Shown: positions 52,068-64,000, counted from the first letter of the stretch. The stretch: DNA of 64,000 nucleotides from Longispora sp040681875 (GCF_040681875.1 NZ_JBFAZP010000008.1:248001-312000); one strand, 5' to 3'. The notes: generated by a model not told the origin, from the sequence alone. Numbers and translations: made by a program.

Positions 52068-52073
52068 TAGGTT
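52068..52073 (+). promoter_or_regulatory. Leaderless promoter -10 (TAGGTT)
   Basis: TAGGTT ends 6 bases before ATG 52080. Confidence 0.6.
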
Positions 52074-52079
52074 CGCGGC

Positions 52080-53030
52080 ATGTTCGCCGCCTACGCCGCC
52101 AGGATCAGCCCCGAGGACCCGCTGTCGGCCCTGGAGGTCGGCGACCTGGCGGAACCGGAGACGCCCGCCGACTGGGTGACCGTCGAGGTGAGGGCCAGCG
52201 CGCTCAACCACCACGACCTGTGGTCCCTGCGCGGGGTCGGTCTCGGCGCCGAGGCCCTGCCGATGGTGCTCGGCTGCGACGCCGCCGGGGTGTACGACGG
52301 CCGCCGGGTCCTCGTGCACGCCGTGATCGGCGAGGGGGAGGACGAGACCCTCGACCCGCGCCGCACCCTGCTCAGCGAGAAGTGGCCCGGCACCCTGGCC
52401 GACACGGTGCGGGTGCCGGCGCGCAACGTGATCGACCTGCCGGACTCGATCAGCTTCACCGACGCGGCGTGCCTGCCGACGGCGTGGCTGACGGCGTACC
52501 GGATGCTCACCACCCGGGGCCGGTTGCCCAAGGGCGGCAGCGTCCTCGTGCAGGGGGCCGGCGGCGGGGTCGCCACGGCCGCCGTGGTGCTCGCCAGGGC
52601 CCTGGGGGCCCGGGTGTACGCCACGAGCCGGTCCGCCGAGAAACGCGCCCAGATCGAGGCCCTGGGGGCCGTGGCGTTCGACTCCGGGGCGCGGCTGCCC
52701 GAGCGGGTCGACGTGGTGATCGAGACCGTCGGCAAGGCCACCCTCGACCACTCGATCAAGTGCACCCTGCCGGGCGGCCGGATCGTGGTGTCCGGCTCGA
52801 CCAGCGGGCACCTGGCCACCGTGGACCTGCGCCGGGTCTTCTTCCTCCAGCAGGAGATCCTCGGGTCGACCATGGGCACCCGCGACGAGCTGGCGGCGCT
52901 CCTCGATCTGGTGGCCACGACCCGGATCCAACCCGTGATCGATTCGGTACGGCCGTTCGCCGACGTCCGGGGCGCGTTCGAGGTGCTGGCGTCGGGGGAC
53001 GTGTTCGGGAAACTGGTGCTGGAGCACTGA
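52080..53030 (+). CDS. Medium-chain dehydrogenase/reductase, quinone-oxidoreductase type
   Basis: 316 aa. The N-terminal GroES-like domain contains ALNHHDLWSLRG and GCDAAGV. The Rossmann motif is VLVQGAGGGVATAAV. The structural zinc cysteines of alcohol dehydrogenases are absent, so it is of the zinc-free or single-metal reductase type. The substrate is unknown. ATG 52080 follows a -10 by 6 bases. Confidence 0.88.
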   Translation: MFAAYAARISPEDPLSALEVGDLAEPETPADWVTVEVRASALNHHDLWSLRGVGLGAEALPMVLGCDAAGVYDGRRVLVHAVIGEGEDETLDPRRTLLSEKWPGTLADTVRVPARNVIDLPDSISFTDAACLPTAWLTAYRMLTTRGRLPKGGSVLVQGAGGGVATAAVVLARALGARVYATSRSAEKRAQIEALGAVAFDSGARLPERVDVVIETVGKATLDHSIKCTLPGGRIVVSGSTSGHLATVDLRRVFFLQQEILGSTMGTRDELAALLDLVATTRIQPVIDSVRPFADVRGAFEVLASGDVFGKLVLEH

Positions 53031-53110
53031 CCGCCGGGCGGTCGGCCCTTGCCCGCGTGCCGGGCCTTCCCGCGTGCATGGCGCTTCCCGTGCGCTGACC
53101 GCTAGCCGGT

Positions 53111-54313
53111 CTACCGCCGGCCGAGCACCGACCGGGTCTGGGTCGCGATCTCCAGCTCCTCGTCGGTCGGCACCACGCACACCGCGATCCGGGCCCCCGG
53201 CGGGGAGATGACCGCCTCGCCCGCCTCGTTGCGGCGCGGGTCGACCTGGATGCCGAGCGGTTCGAGCCCGGCGAGGACGCCCGCCCGGACCACGGGGGAG
53301 TTCTCGCCCACCCCGGCCGTGAACGCGATCGCGTCGAGCCGGCCGAGCACCGCGTGGTAGGCGCCGACGTACTTGCGGATCCGGTGGCAGTACACGTCGA
53401 AGGCCAGGGCGGCCTCCGGGGCGGTACTCGCCAGCAGGTCGCGCATGTCGGAGATCCCGGACAGGCCGAGCAGCCCCGAGCGGCGGCTGAGCAGGTCGTC
53501 CACGTCCGCCGGGGACCAGCCCGCCCGGTGCAGGTGTCCGGGGACCGCCGGGTCCAGGTCGCCCGGCCGGGTACCCATCACCAGACCCTCCAACGGGGAC
53601 AGTCCCATCGACGTGTCCACGCTGATCCCGCCCCGGACGGCCGTGGCGCTGGCCCCGTTGCCCAGGTGCAGCACGATCGTGTTCAGCTCCGAGGCCGGCC
53701 AACCCAGCAGCGCGGCCGTGCGCCGGGAGACGAAGCGGTGCGAGGTGCCGTGGAAGCCGTACCGCCGGATGCCGTGCTCCGCCGCGACCGCCGCGTCGAT
53801 CGCGTACGTGGCCGCCGCCTCCGGGATGGTGCTGTGGAACGCGGTGTCGAACACGGCGACCTGGGGCAGGTCGGGGCGCAGGGCGCGGGCGACCTCGATG
53901 CCGGCCAGGTTCGCCGGGTTGTGCAGCGGGGCCAGCGGGATCAGGTCCCGGATCGCGGCCTCGACGGCCGCGTCGATCAGGGTCGGCTCGGAGAACCGGG
54001 TGCCGCCGTGCACGACCCGGTGGCCGATCGCTGTCAGGGCCGGGTCGGCGAACAGGTCGGCGAGGGCGGTGATCGCGGCGGCGGGGTCGGTGACGCGTTC
54101 GACGAGGCCCTCGGTGATCCGGGTGTCGCCGTCGAGGACGCGGTACTTGACGCTGGAGGAGCCGACGTTGAGGACGAGGACGCGGTCGCCGGGGGCCGCG
54201 CCAGGCTCCGGGGCCGTCCCGGGCCGTGTGGCAGCCCCGGGCTCGGAGGCCGCCCCGGGCCGTGTCGCCGCCCCGGGCCGCGAGGCCGCACCCGGTCGCG
54301 GGTCCCCGCTCAC
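53111..54313 (-). CDS. ackA: Acetate kinase with repetitive N-terminal extension
   Basis: 400 aa. It interconverts acetate + ATP and acetyl phosphate. Motifs: LVLNVGSSSVKY, GHRVVHGG, VAVFDTAFH, RYGFHGTSH and the substrate loop SVDTSMGLSPLEGLVMGTR. Residues 1-42 are an extension of repeated RPGAAS/EPGAAT-type units before the usual start of the enzyme near residue 43. GTG 54313 overlaps the pta stop codon (GTGA), which supports translation of the extension; no other start codon lies before the catalytic domain. It forms an operon with pta. Confidence 0.94.
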   Translation of the reverse strand: MSGDPRPGAASRPGAATRPGAASEPGAATRPGTAPEPGAAPGDRVLVLNVGSSSVKYRVLDGDTRITEGLVERVTDPAAAITALADLFADPALTAIGHRVVHGGTRFSEPTLIDAAVEAAIRDLIPLAPLHNPANLAGIEVARALRPDLPQVAVFDTAFHSTIPEAAATYAIDAAVAAEHGIRRYGFHGTSHRFVSRRTAALLGWPASELNTIVLHLGNGASATAVRGGISVDTSMGLSPLEGLVMGTRPGDLDPAVPGHLHRAGWSPADVDDLLSRRSGLLGLSGISDMRDLLASTAPEAALAFDVYCHRIRKYVGAYHAVLGRLDAIAFTAGVGENSPVVRAGVLAGLEPLGIQVDPRRNEAGEAVISPPGARIAVCVVPTDEELEIATQTRSVLGRR

Positions 54314-56364
54314 GACTGCGCCTGGATCGCCGTGATCGCGATCGTGTTGACGATGTCCTGCACCGTGGCCCCCCGCGACAGGTCGTTCACCGGCGCCCGC
54401 AGCCCCTGGATCACCGGCCCGACCGCGACCGCCCCCGCCGACCGCTGCACCGCCTTGTACGTGTTGTTCCCCGTGTTCAGGTCCGGGAAGATCAGCACCG
54501 TGGCGTGCCCGGCGACCGCGCTGCCCGGCAGTTTCGCGGCGGCGACCCCGGGATCGATGGCCGCGTCGTACTGGATCGGACCCTCCACCGCCAGGTCCGG
54601 CCGCCGTTCGCGCACCAGGGCGGTGGCCCGGGCGACCTTCTCGACGTCCGCGCCGGCACCCGAGGCCCCGGTCGAGTAGGACAGCATCGCGACCCGGGGC
54701 TCGACGCCGAACCGGGCCGCCGTGTCCGCCGAGGACAGCGCGATGTCGGCGAGCTGTTCGGCGGTCGGGTCGGGGTTGACGGCGCAGTCGCCGTACACGA
54801 GGACCCGGTCGGCCAGGCACATGAAGAACACGCTGGAGGCGACCGACACCCCCGGTACCGTCCGGATGATCTCGAAGGCGGGGCGGATCGTGTCGGCGGT
54901 GGTGTGCGCGGCCCCGGACACCATGGCGTCGACCCGGCCGCTGTGCACGAGCAGGGTGCCGAAGTAGTTGACGTCGGTGACCCGGTCGTAGGCGGCGTCG
55001 AGGGTGGAGCCCTTGTGTTTGCGCAGCTCGTCGTAGGTGTGCGCGAACTCGTCGCGCAGCGGGTCGGTCACCGGGTCGAGCACGGTCGCACCGGACACGT
55101 CCAGCCCCAGGTCGCGGGCCCTGCGCTCGATGTCGGCGACGGGGCCCAGCAGCACCAGGTCGGCCACGCCCCGGCGGAGCACCGCGTCGGCGGCCCGCAG
55201 GATCCGGTCCTCGGTGCCCTCGGGCAGCACCACCCGGCGCTTCGCGGCCCGGGCGCGCTCGATCAGCCGGTACTCGAACATCAGGGGGGTCACCCGGGTG
55301 GTGTGCGGGGCGGCGATCCGGTCGGCCAGCTCCGTCGTGTCCACCCCGGCGGCGAACGCGCCCAGCGCGGCCTGCACCTTGCGCGGGTTGTCGGCGGTCG
55401 GCCGGCCCTCCAGCCCCGCCAGCGCGGCCACGGTGTCGAAGCTGTCGGACCTCACACCCACGATGGCCAGGTCGCCGAGCCGGGACAGCAGCTCCGCGAT
55501 CCGCCGGTCGGGCTTCTCGCCGAGGGTGAGCACCAGGCCGGCGGGGGTGCACAGCCCGGCGGCGTGCGCGGCGTGCGCGGCCACGATCAGGTCGGCCCGG
55601 TCGGCGGGCGTGACCAGGAGCGCGCCGTCGGACAGGTGCGACAGCGCGGTGGGCACGTGCGCGGCCCCGAGCAGAAAATCCAGGACGTTGCGCTGGTACG
55701 CCGCGTCGCTGCCCGCCAACCGCCGGCCCCCGAGCGCGGTGACCACCTCGGCGACGGTGGGCGCGGCGACGGTCGGCTCGTCGGGGATCGCGTACACCGG
55801 GACGGGCAGGGTCACCGACGACGGCTCGACGGCCCGGTTGACCACGACCGCGAGCACCTGCGCCCCGAGCTGCTCCATGGTGTGGAACGCGGCCCGGGTG
55901 GCGGCGGCGGTGGCCTCCGCGGAGCGGCCCCGGCCGTCCACGACCGGCAGCAGCACCGCGTCGAACTCGGCGGCCAGCCGGACGTTGAACGCCACCTCGG
56001 CGGGCAGTTCCGTGTGGTCGTCCTGGTAGCCGAAGTCGCTGCCGACCACCACCACGGCGTCCACGGACCGGGCCAGCTCGTTGTACGCGCCGACGATCCG
56101 GCTGACCAGCTCCTCGGTCCGGCCCTGGCCGACCAGGTCGCTGGCCTCCGCGTACGTCGCGCCGTGGCCGACCGCGAGCCCGTAGTGCCCGGCGAGCAGG
56201 TCGAGGATGCCGTCCCCGGCCCCGCCCGGCGCCGCGCCCCGCACGAGTGGCCGGAACGCGGCGACCCGGCCGAGCCGGGCGACGAGGAGTTCGGCCACGC
56301 CGAGGGCGACGGTGGACTTGCCGCCGCCGGAGCTCATGCCGGCCACGTACACGCAGGTGGTCAC
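54310..56364 (-). CDS. pta: Phosphate acetyltransferase, long form
   Basis: 684 aa from GTG 56364. It converts acetyl-CoA and phosphate to acetyl phosphate. The N-terminal part is a dethiobiotin-synthase-like P-loop domain (YVAGMSSGGGKST), the middle a DRTGG domain, and the C-terminal 330 residues the PTA catalytic domain (VVLPEGTEDRILRAADAV, LVYGDCAVNPDPTAEQLADIA, PDLNTGNNTYKAVQRS). The start two codons downstream of the first possible GTG is chosen because TAGCGT (56372-56377, minus strand) lies 7 bases before it, a leaderless promoter overlapping the end of the acyltransferase gene. Confidence 0.94.
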   Translation of the reverse strand: MTTCVYVAGMSSGGGKSTVALGVAELLVARLGRVAAFRPLVRGAAPGGAGDGILDLLAGHYGLAVGHGATYAEASDLVGQGRTEELVSRIVGAYNELARSVDAVVVVGSDFGYQDDHTELPAEVAFNVRLAAEFDAVLLPVVDGRGRSAEATAAATRAAFHTMEQLGAQVLAVVVNRAVEPSSVTLPVPVYAIPDEPTVAAPTVAEVVTALGGRRLAGSDAAYQRNVLDFLLGAAHVPTALSHLSDGALLVTPADRADLIVAAHAAHAAGLCTPAGLVLTLGEKPDRRIAELLSRLGDLAIVGVRSDSFDTVAALAGLEGRPTADNPRKVQAALGAFAAGVDTTELADRIAAPHTTRVTPLMFEYRLIERARAAKRRVVLPEGTEDRILRAADAVLRRGVADLVLLGPVADIERRARDLGLDVSGATVLDPVTDPLRDEFAHTYDELRKHKGSTLDAAYDRVTDVNYFGTLLVHSGRVDAMVSGAAHTTADTIRPAFEIIRTVPGVSVASSVFFMCLADRVLVYGDCAVNPDPTAEQLADIALSSADTAARFGVEPRVAMLSYSTGASGAGADVEKVARATALVRERRPDLAVEGPIQYDAAIDPGVAAAKLPGSAVAGHATVLIFPDLNTGNNTYKAVQRSAGAVAVGPVIQGLRAPVNDLSRGATVQDIVNTIAITAIQAQS

Positions 56365-56369
56365 GGGCA

Positions 56370-57149
56370 CTACGCTAGCGCCCCCACGCGCTCGGGCTCC
56401 CGTTCTTGTCCCAGGTCACACCGGACCGCGTTCTCGGCGGCCAGGGCCAACCGGCGGCGGGAACGGTCGGGCTCGATGGCCGGCAGGGCGGTCACCTCGA
56501 TCGTCAGCTCCCGCAGCGCGATCACCCGGCGCAGCGAGGCCCACAGGGTGTCCTCGCCGATGAACGACGCCGACCGGGTGCTGTACCGCAGGCTGACCGG
56601 CCGGATCCGGGCCCCGGAGTCGATCGCGGCCTGGAACGCGGCCCGCCGGAACGGCCCCACCCGGGCCCCGCACCACGTGGTGCCCTCGGGGAAGACGAGC
56701 ACGCTGCGGCCGGCCCGCAGGACCCAGGTGAGGGTCGCCACGGTGTCGGGGAGCGCGCGCGGCCGGGTCCGGTCCACGAACACCGTGCCGAACGACCGCG
56801 CGACCCGGCCCAGCAGCGGCCAGCCGTCCACCTCGTGCTTGGACAGCGGGGCCGCCCCGGTGTGGCTGAGCAGGACGAGCACGTCGAGCCACGACACGTG
56901 GTTGGGGACGATCAGCTCGCCGGACCCCAGGACGCCCCGGGCGTCCACCCGGACCCCGATGATCCGGGGCACCCGGCGCAGGGCCGGCGGGTGGAACGGG
57001 GCGGCCAGGAGCAGGGCGAACACCCCGAGCCACCGGACCAGCTGGCGTGCCCACCCGGCCCGGGGCCCGTCGTGCGCGGGCAGGCATTCGACCTCGCACG
57101 GCGAGAGCGGCAGCCAGCCCAGGGCCGGTGGGTGGTCATGGTCGATCAT
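56370..57149 (-). CDS. PlsC-type acyltransferase (OlsA-like)
   Basis: 259 aa. The acyltransferase motif HXXXXD is H84-D89 in NHVSWLD, and the acceptor-site motif is FPEGT (153-157). There is one hydrophobic segment near 38-50. The gene is coupled by ATGA to the GNAT gene before it. PlsC enzymes make phosphatidic acid; when paired with an OlsB-like N-acyltransferase they often act as OlsA, O-acylating lyso-ornithine lipid. That assignment is by context and needs a functional check. Confidence 0.85.
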   Translation of the reverse strand: MIDHDHPPALGWLPLSPCEVECLPAHDGPRAGWARQLVRWLGVFALLLAAPFHPPALRRVPRIIGVRVDARGVLGSGELIVPNHVSWLDVLVLLSHTGAAPLSKHEVDGWPLLGRVARSFGTVFVDRTRPRALPDTVATLTWVLRAGRSVLVFPEGTTWCGARVGPFRRAAFQAAIDSGARIRPVSLRYSTRSASFIGEDTLWASLRRVIALRELTIEVTALPAIEPDRSRRRLALAAENAVRCDLGQEREPERVGALA

Positions 57150-57880
57150 GTCTCGCCCAGGAAGTGGCGCATGTACCGCTGGTCGACCCGGTCGAGCGGC
57201 AGCAGGGTGAACAGGTCGGCGCAGCCGAAGTCCGGGTCGTCGGCCGGCGGTCCGCCGACCCACGCGCCGAGCCGCAGGTAGCCGCGCAGCAGCGGCGGGA
57301 TCGCCACCCGGCCGCCGACGGGGCCGGACACGTCGAACGGGCGGTGCGGGGTGACCCGCAGGGCCGGCGGCGCGAGGTGCTTGCCCTGGACCTTGGACCA
57401 CACGGCGGCGGCGTCGGCGGCCGGCACGGAGGCGCAGCCGGCGAGCCAGCGGTGCCCGGTGAGGTGCATGTACCGCGCGAGCCCCGCCCACAGCAGGTTC
57501 ACGACCGCCCCGCCCCGGTGGTCGGGGTGCACGCACGACCGGCCGGCCTCGACCAGGCTGGGCCGCAGGTCGCGCAGGTTGCCGAGCGCGAACTCGGTGT
57601 CCGAGTAGAGCCGGTCCATCCGGCCGGGCGGCAGCAGGCGGTACGTGCCCACCGGCATGCCCGTGCCGTCCTGGTAGACGATCAGGTGGTCGCAGTACGC
57701 GTCGAACTCGTCCTCGTCGTGGGAGTCCCCGGACAGCTTCGCGCCGAGCTCGCCGGCGAATACCTCGTGCCGCAGCCGCTGGGCGGCTCGCACCTCGACG
57801 GAGTCATCCGTCATCACCACGGAATAGCGCGCGGCCTCGTCGATCGCGGGGGCCGCCGGTACGAGCACTCGGGATGCCAT
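57146..57880 (-). CDS. OlsB-like GNAT N-acyltransferase
   Basis: 244 aa. It belongs to the GNAT branch that includes OlsB (ornithine N-acyltransferase) and autoinducer-synthase-like proteins: EVRAAQRLRHEVFAGELGAKLSG near the start, PVGTYRLLPP, and EAGRSCVHPDHRGGAVVNLLWAGLA as the acyl-donor site. OlsB transfers 3-hydroxyacyl groups from acyl-ACP to ornithine. Coupling to a PlsC gene repeats the olsBA arrangement, so ornithine-lipid synthesis is the best guess. No Shine-Dalgarno precedes ATG 57880. Confidence 0.82.
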   Translation of the reverse strand: MASRVLVPAAPAIDEAARYSVVMTDDSVEVRAAQRLRHEVFAGELGAKLSGDSHDEDEFDAYCDHLIVYQDGTGMPVGTYRLLPPGRMDRLYSDTEFALGNLRDLRPSLVEAGRSCVHPDHRGGAVVNLLWAGLARYMHLTGHRWLAGCASVPAADAAAVWSKVQGKHLAPPALRVTPHRPFDVSGPVGGRVAIPPLLRGYLRLGAWVGGPPADDPDFGCADLFTLLPLDRVDQRYMRHFLGET

Positions 57881-57942
57881 GGGTCTGAGGTTGAGGGCCG
57901 CAGGCCTACGGCCATCGACAACGGAATTTCGCGCAGGTGAAT

Positions 57943-57948
57943 TATCCT
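57943..57948 (+). promoter_or_regulatory. Leaderless promoter -10 (TATCCT)
   Basis: TATCCT ends 6 bases before GTG 57955; it lies inside the frame of a longer alternative start at 57937. Confidence 0.58.
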
Positions 57949-57954
57949 CGACCT

Positions 57955-58620
57955 GTGCTTATTGATGGACGTTTCTGTGGTCCGCCCGGTTCGGGCAACG
58001 GCGGGTACACGGCGGGGCTGCTCGCGGGCTCGGTGCCGGGGGCCCGGCCCGGCGACGCGGTCGAGGTGACCCTGCGCCGCCCGCCGCCGCTGGGTGTGGA
58101 GTTGCCCGTCGAGGCCGAAGAGGGTTCCGCGACGGTCCTGCGGCCCGGTCCGGGGGACGACATCGTGGTGGCGCACGCCGTCCTGCTGGACCACCTCGAC
58201 GTCGAGCCCGCCGCGTGGACCGCCGAGCGCGGCGTCTACCCCGGACACACCCACCACCCCTTCCCGTCCTGCTACGTGTGCGGCCCGGACAACAAGGACG
58301 GCCTGCGCATCTACCCGGGCCGGATCGCGCCGGGCCGGACGGCCGCCGACTGGCTCGTCCCCGAGGATGTGAGTTCAGCCACAGTGTGGGCCGCGCTGGA
58401 CTGTCCCGGCGGCTGGACGATCCAGCTGGAGGAGCGCCCGTCGGTCCTGGGCCGGTTCGCGGTCCGGATCGACGAACTGCCCGCGCCGGGTAGCGAATGC
58501 GTCATCGTGGGTGAGCTGCGCGGTTCCGAAGGGCGCAAATCGCACCCTGTGACGAGCCTCTACGGCCCGTCCGGCCAGCTGTTGGCTGTGGCCCGCGCCA
58601 CGTGGATCGCGCTGGCCTGA
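57955..58620 (+). CDS. Hotdog-fold-like hypothetical protein
   Basis: 221 aa. Conserved-looking blocks are FCGPPGSGNGGYTAGLLAG at the start, FPSCYVCGPDNKDGLRIYPG with a CXXC-like pair in the middle, and VWAALDCPGGW. This pattern belongs to a family of actinobacterial proteins with a likely double-hotdog (thioesterase-like) fold. The substrate is unknown; an acyl-CoA is plausible. GTG 57955 is chosen for its leaderless promoter; GTG 57937 would add six residues. Confidence 0.72.
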   Translation: MLIDGRFCGPPGSGNGGYTAGLLAGSVPGARPGDAVEVTLRRPPPLGVELPVEAEEGSATVLRPGPGDDIVVAHAVLLDHLDVEPAAWTAERGVYPGHTHHPFPSCYVCGPDNKDGLRIYPGRIAPGRTAADWLVPEDVSSATVWAALDCPGGWTIQLEERPSVLGRFAVRIDELPAPGSECVIVGELRGSEGRKSHPVTSLYGPSGQLLAVARATWIALA

Positions 58621-58650
58621 CCCGGTTACCCAAATCCGCTTTCGGGCGCG

Positions 58651-58656
58651 TAGCCT
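58651..58656 (+). promoter_or_regulatory. Candidate kgd promoter -10 (TAGCCT)
   Basis: TAGCCT gives a transcript start near 58663 and a leader of about 50 bases carrying GAAAGAGG before GTG 58714. Confidence 0.45.
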
Positions 58657-58713
58657 GGATCGTCGGACGTGCTTAGAGCTCCACAAACCGCGCTGAAAGA
58701 GGCGATCGCGGCC

Positions 58714-62355
<3,642 letters not shown>

Positions 62356-62369
62356 GTTCCACGTCTGTT

Positions 62370-62399
62370 CCGGGGAAGTCGTCGCGGCGGCTTCCCCGG
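62370..62399 (+). terminator. kgd terminator
   Basis: CCGGGGAAG / CTTCCCCGG, 9 bp with a 12-base loop, followed by CACTGTTT; 14 bases past the kgd stop. Confidence 0.75.
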
Positions 62400-62419
62400 C
62401 ACTGTTTCCAGGGGGCGTC

Positions 62420-62599
62420 ATGTATTTCACGGACCGGGGTATCGAGGAGCTCGCCGAGCGGCGCGGCGAGGAGACCGTCACGCTCGACTGGCTCGCCGAG
62501 CGGATGAAGGAGTTCGTGGACATCAACCCGGACTTCGAGATCCCCGTCGAGCGGCTGGCGACCTGGCTCGCCCGGCTGGACGACGACTTCGAGGAGTAG
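62420..62599 (+). CDS. Small DUF6104-type protein
   Basis: 59 aa, acidic, starting MYFTDRGIEELAERRGEE and ending WLARLDDDFEE. AGGGGG lies 4-5 bases before the ATG. It resembles the small proteins annotated DUF6104 that are found just downstream of kgd in other actinobacteria; the function is unknown. The conserved position suggests a link to the dehydrogenase, but the kgd terminator lies between them. Confidence 0.75.
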   Translation: MYFTDRGIEELAERRGEETVTLDWLAERMKEFVDINPDFEIPVERLATWLARLDDDFEE

Positions 62600-62635
62600 T
62601 AGCTTTCGCGTGCTTTGTGCGGTTTGATCTGGTTG

Positions 62636-64000
62636 ATGCGCCGCACACTGCTCGTCCTGCTCGTCCTCGCCGGGGTGCTGACCGTCGCCCGGGCGGAACC
62701 CGTCGCGCGCCGCGCCCCCGGGCCCGAACACCTGGCCGTCGGCGGCCCGGCCCGGACGGGCGTGCTCACCGGGTACCAGATCAGGTCCTCCGCCCTGGTC
62801 CCCGTCGGCGGATCCGAGGTGTCGCGGACCGGCTTCGACACCGCCGGCTGGGCCCCGGTGCCCGCCCGCTCGACCGTGTTCGGCGGGCTGCTGGGCACCG
62901 GCGCGTACCCCGACCCGTTCCACTCCACCGCCATGGCCGCCGTGGACCCGGCCGCGTTCGCCGTGCCGTGGTGGTTCCGCGCGGACTTCCCGGTCGCCCC
63001 GGACGCCGGGGAGCACACGGCCCTGGAGTTCAGCGGGGTGCTGTCCCGGGCCGAGGTGTGGGTGAACGGCACCCGGGTGGCCGGCGCGGACACCGTCGTC
63101 GGCATGTACCCGACCTACGAGTTCGACCTGTCCGCCCTGGTCCGGCCGGGGGTGAACACCCTGGCGTTCCTGGTGCACCCCAACGACCCGGCGCGCGACC
63201 TGACCACCGGCTGGATCGACTGGAACCCGGCCCCGCCCGACCGGAACATGGGCCTGGTCGGGGACGTGACCATCCGGCAGTCGGGCCCGGTGGCGCTGCG
63301 CGGCGCGCGGGTGCTCACCCGGCTGGAGCTGCCCGGCCGGGACCACGCTGACCTCACCGCGAAGGTCGAGGCCCGCAACAACTCCGACCGGCCGGTACTG
63401 GCGGCCCTCACCGGGTACGCGGGCCCGGTCCCGCTGAACGCCACCGTGGCCCTGGCTCCGCGCGAGACCCGGACGGTGACGTTCGAGCGGGCCACCGTGG
63501 TCCAGCCCCGGGTGTGGTGGCCGGCGGGGATGGGGGAGCAGCACCGGTACGAGCTGCTGGTCGACGCGACGGTGGCCGGCCGGTACTCCGACGGGGCCCG
63601 CGACCGGTTCGGGGTCCGGGGCGTCACCACGAGGGTCGACGACGACGACATCCGGCACTACGCGATCAACGGCCGGCCGCTGGTGATCCGGGGCGCGGGC
63701 TGGTCGCCGGACCTGTTCCTCCGCGACGACCCGGCCGGGCTCGCCCCCCGGCTGGCGGCGGCCCTGGACCTGGGGCTCAACACGCTCCGCCTGGAGGGCC
63801 GGCTCGGCAACGACGACCTGTACGAGGAGGCCGACCGGCTCGGCCTGCTGCTGCTCCCCGGCTGGGAGTGCTGCGGCAGGTGGGAGGACCCGGAGAGCTG
63901 GACGGCGGAGGACCACGCGGTGGCGCGCGCCTCGATGGCCGGGGTCGCCGCCCGGCTGCGCAACCACCCGAGCGTGCTGTCGTTCCTGATCGGCAGCGAC
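62636..64000 (+). CDS. Secreted glycoside hydrolase family 2, exo-beta-D-glucosaminidase-like (3' end outside window)
   Basis: 455 codons visible, open to the window edge. A signal peptide (MRRTLLVLLVLAGVLTVARA) precedes a sugar-binding jelly-roll domain (about 60-215), an Ig-like domain (about 220-330) and the start of the TIM barrel. The block GWSPDLFLRDD, then NTLRLEGRLGNDDLYEEADRLG and PGWECCGRWE, is typical of CsxA-type exo-beta-D-glucosaminidases acting on chitosan. The catalytic glutamates lie beyond the window. No Shine-Dalgarno is evident before ATG 62636. Confidence 0.85.
   Translation, partial: MRRTLLVLLVLAGVLTVARAEPVARRAPGPEHLAVGGPARTGVLTGYQIRSSALVPVGGSEVSRTGFDTAGWAPVPARSTVFGGLLGTGAYPDPFHSTAMAAVDPAAFAVPWWFRADFPVAPDAGEHTALEFSGVLSRAEVWVNGTRVAGADTVVGMYPTYEFDLSALVRPGVNTLAFLVHPNDPARDLTTGWIDWNPAPPDRNMGLVGDVTIRQSGPVALRGARVLTRLELPGRDHADLTAKVEARNNSDRPVLAALTGYAGPVPLNATVALAPRETRTVTFERATVVQPRVWWPAGMGEQHRYELLVDATVAGRYSDGARDRFGVRGVTTRVDDDDIRHYAINGRPLVIRGAGWSPDLFLRDDPAGLAPRLAAALDLGLNTLRLEGRLGNDDLYEEADRLGLLLLPGWECCGRWEDPESWTAEDHAVARASMAGVAARLRNHPSVLSFLIGSD

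Overview
The window is very GC-rich DNA with dense, strand-switching genes and the gene set of a (probably mycelial) actinobacterium. Markers are WhiB1, a fused 2-oxoglutarate enzyme (Kgd), the 180-kDa class of NAD glutamate dehydrogenase, an Asp23 protein, a SigB/F-type sigma factor with its anti-sigma partner, PdtaS, ferredoxin sulfite reductase (SirA), crotonyl-CoA carboxylase/reductase and two DivIVA-type coiled-coil proteins. Micromonosporaceae is my best guess, by inference only. I see no rRNA, tRNA, CRISPR array, phage or insertion sequence; this looks like chromosomal core with some accessory genes.

Layout. 1-5 kb: end of an AI-2E-family transporter, then two related DivIVA/Scy-like coiled-coil genes. 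5-10 kb: acyl-CoA carbon block (ccr, methylmalonyl-CoA epimerase, thiolase, a small unknown gene, meaB). 9.7-14.8 kb: a coupled three-gene FtsX/ABC export operon. 14.8-19.4 kb: Asp23 protein, an isobutyryl-CoA-mutase-type large subunit, a YbbN-like chaperone, an arginase-family hydrolase. 19.4-25.5 kb: NAD-GDH and a membrane protein. 25.7-30.3 kb: phosphonatase-like HAD hydrolase, FAD oxidoreductase, GH3 beta-N-acetylhexosaminidase, divergent ROK regulator. 30.4-37.8 kb: ABC transporter, separate ABC ATPase, chagasin-like inhibitor, YccF protein, DUF2786 protein, PdtaS kinase, alpha/beta hydrolase. 38-41.5 kb: a secreted two-protease fusion. 41.8-45.8 kb: sulfate assimilation (leader peptide, sirA, cysH, a CbiX-type chelatase). 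46-50 kb: whiB1, lipid kinase, sigma factor and anti-sigma factor. 49.8-58.6 kb: small S26 peptidase, malic enzyme, flavin reductase, MDR oxidoreductase, pta-ackA, an OlsBA-like acyltransferase pair, a hotdog-like protein. 58.7-64 kb: kgd, DUF6104 and the start of a secreted GH2 exo-glucosaminidase-like enzyme.

How the genes fit together. Much of the window handles central acyl-CoA and C4/C5 carbon: thiolase and ccr build and carboxylate C4-CoA, Mce/MeaB/mutase rearrange branched acyl-CoAs, and pta-ackA, malic enzyme, Kgd and GDH connect acetate, malate, 2-oxoglutarate and glutamate. A 12-base motif (CGATCGTTAAGG) is shared by the upstream regions of ccr and the mutase, suggesting common control. 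A second theme is amino-sugar/chitin use: GH3, ROK regulator, a GntR-type palindrome, GH2 and a chitin-binding-type module on the protease.

The clearest genome-wide signal is transcriptional: at least eleven genes have a TANNNT -10 element only 6-7 bases before the start codon and no Shine-Dalgarno sequence, the signature of leaderless mRNAs. I used this to choose several starts. Other points of note are the M4+M28 protease fusion, in-frame repeats added to a chelatase, an ABC ATPase and acetate kinase, two CRP-type boxes before whiB1, an orphan LexA-type box and a palindrome overlapping the GH3 stop codon beside phosphonate-type genes.
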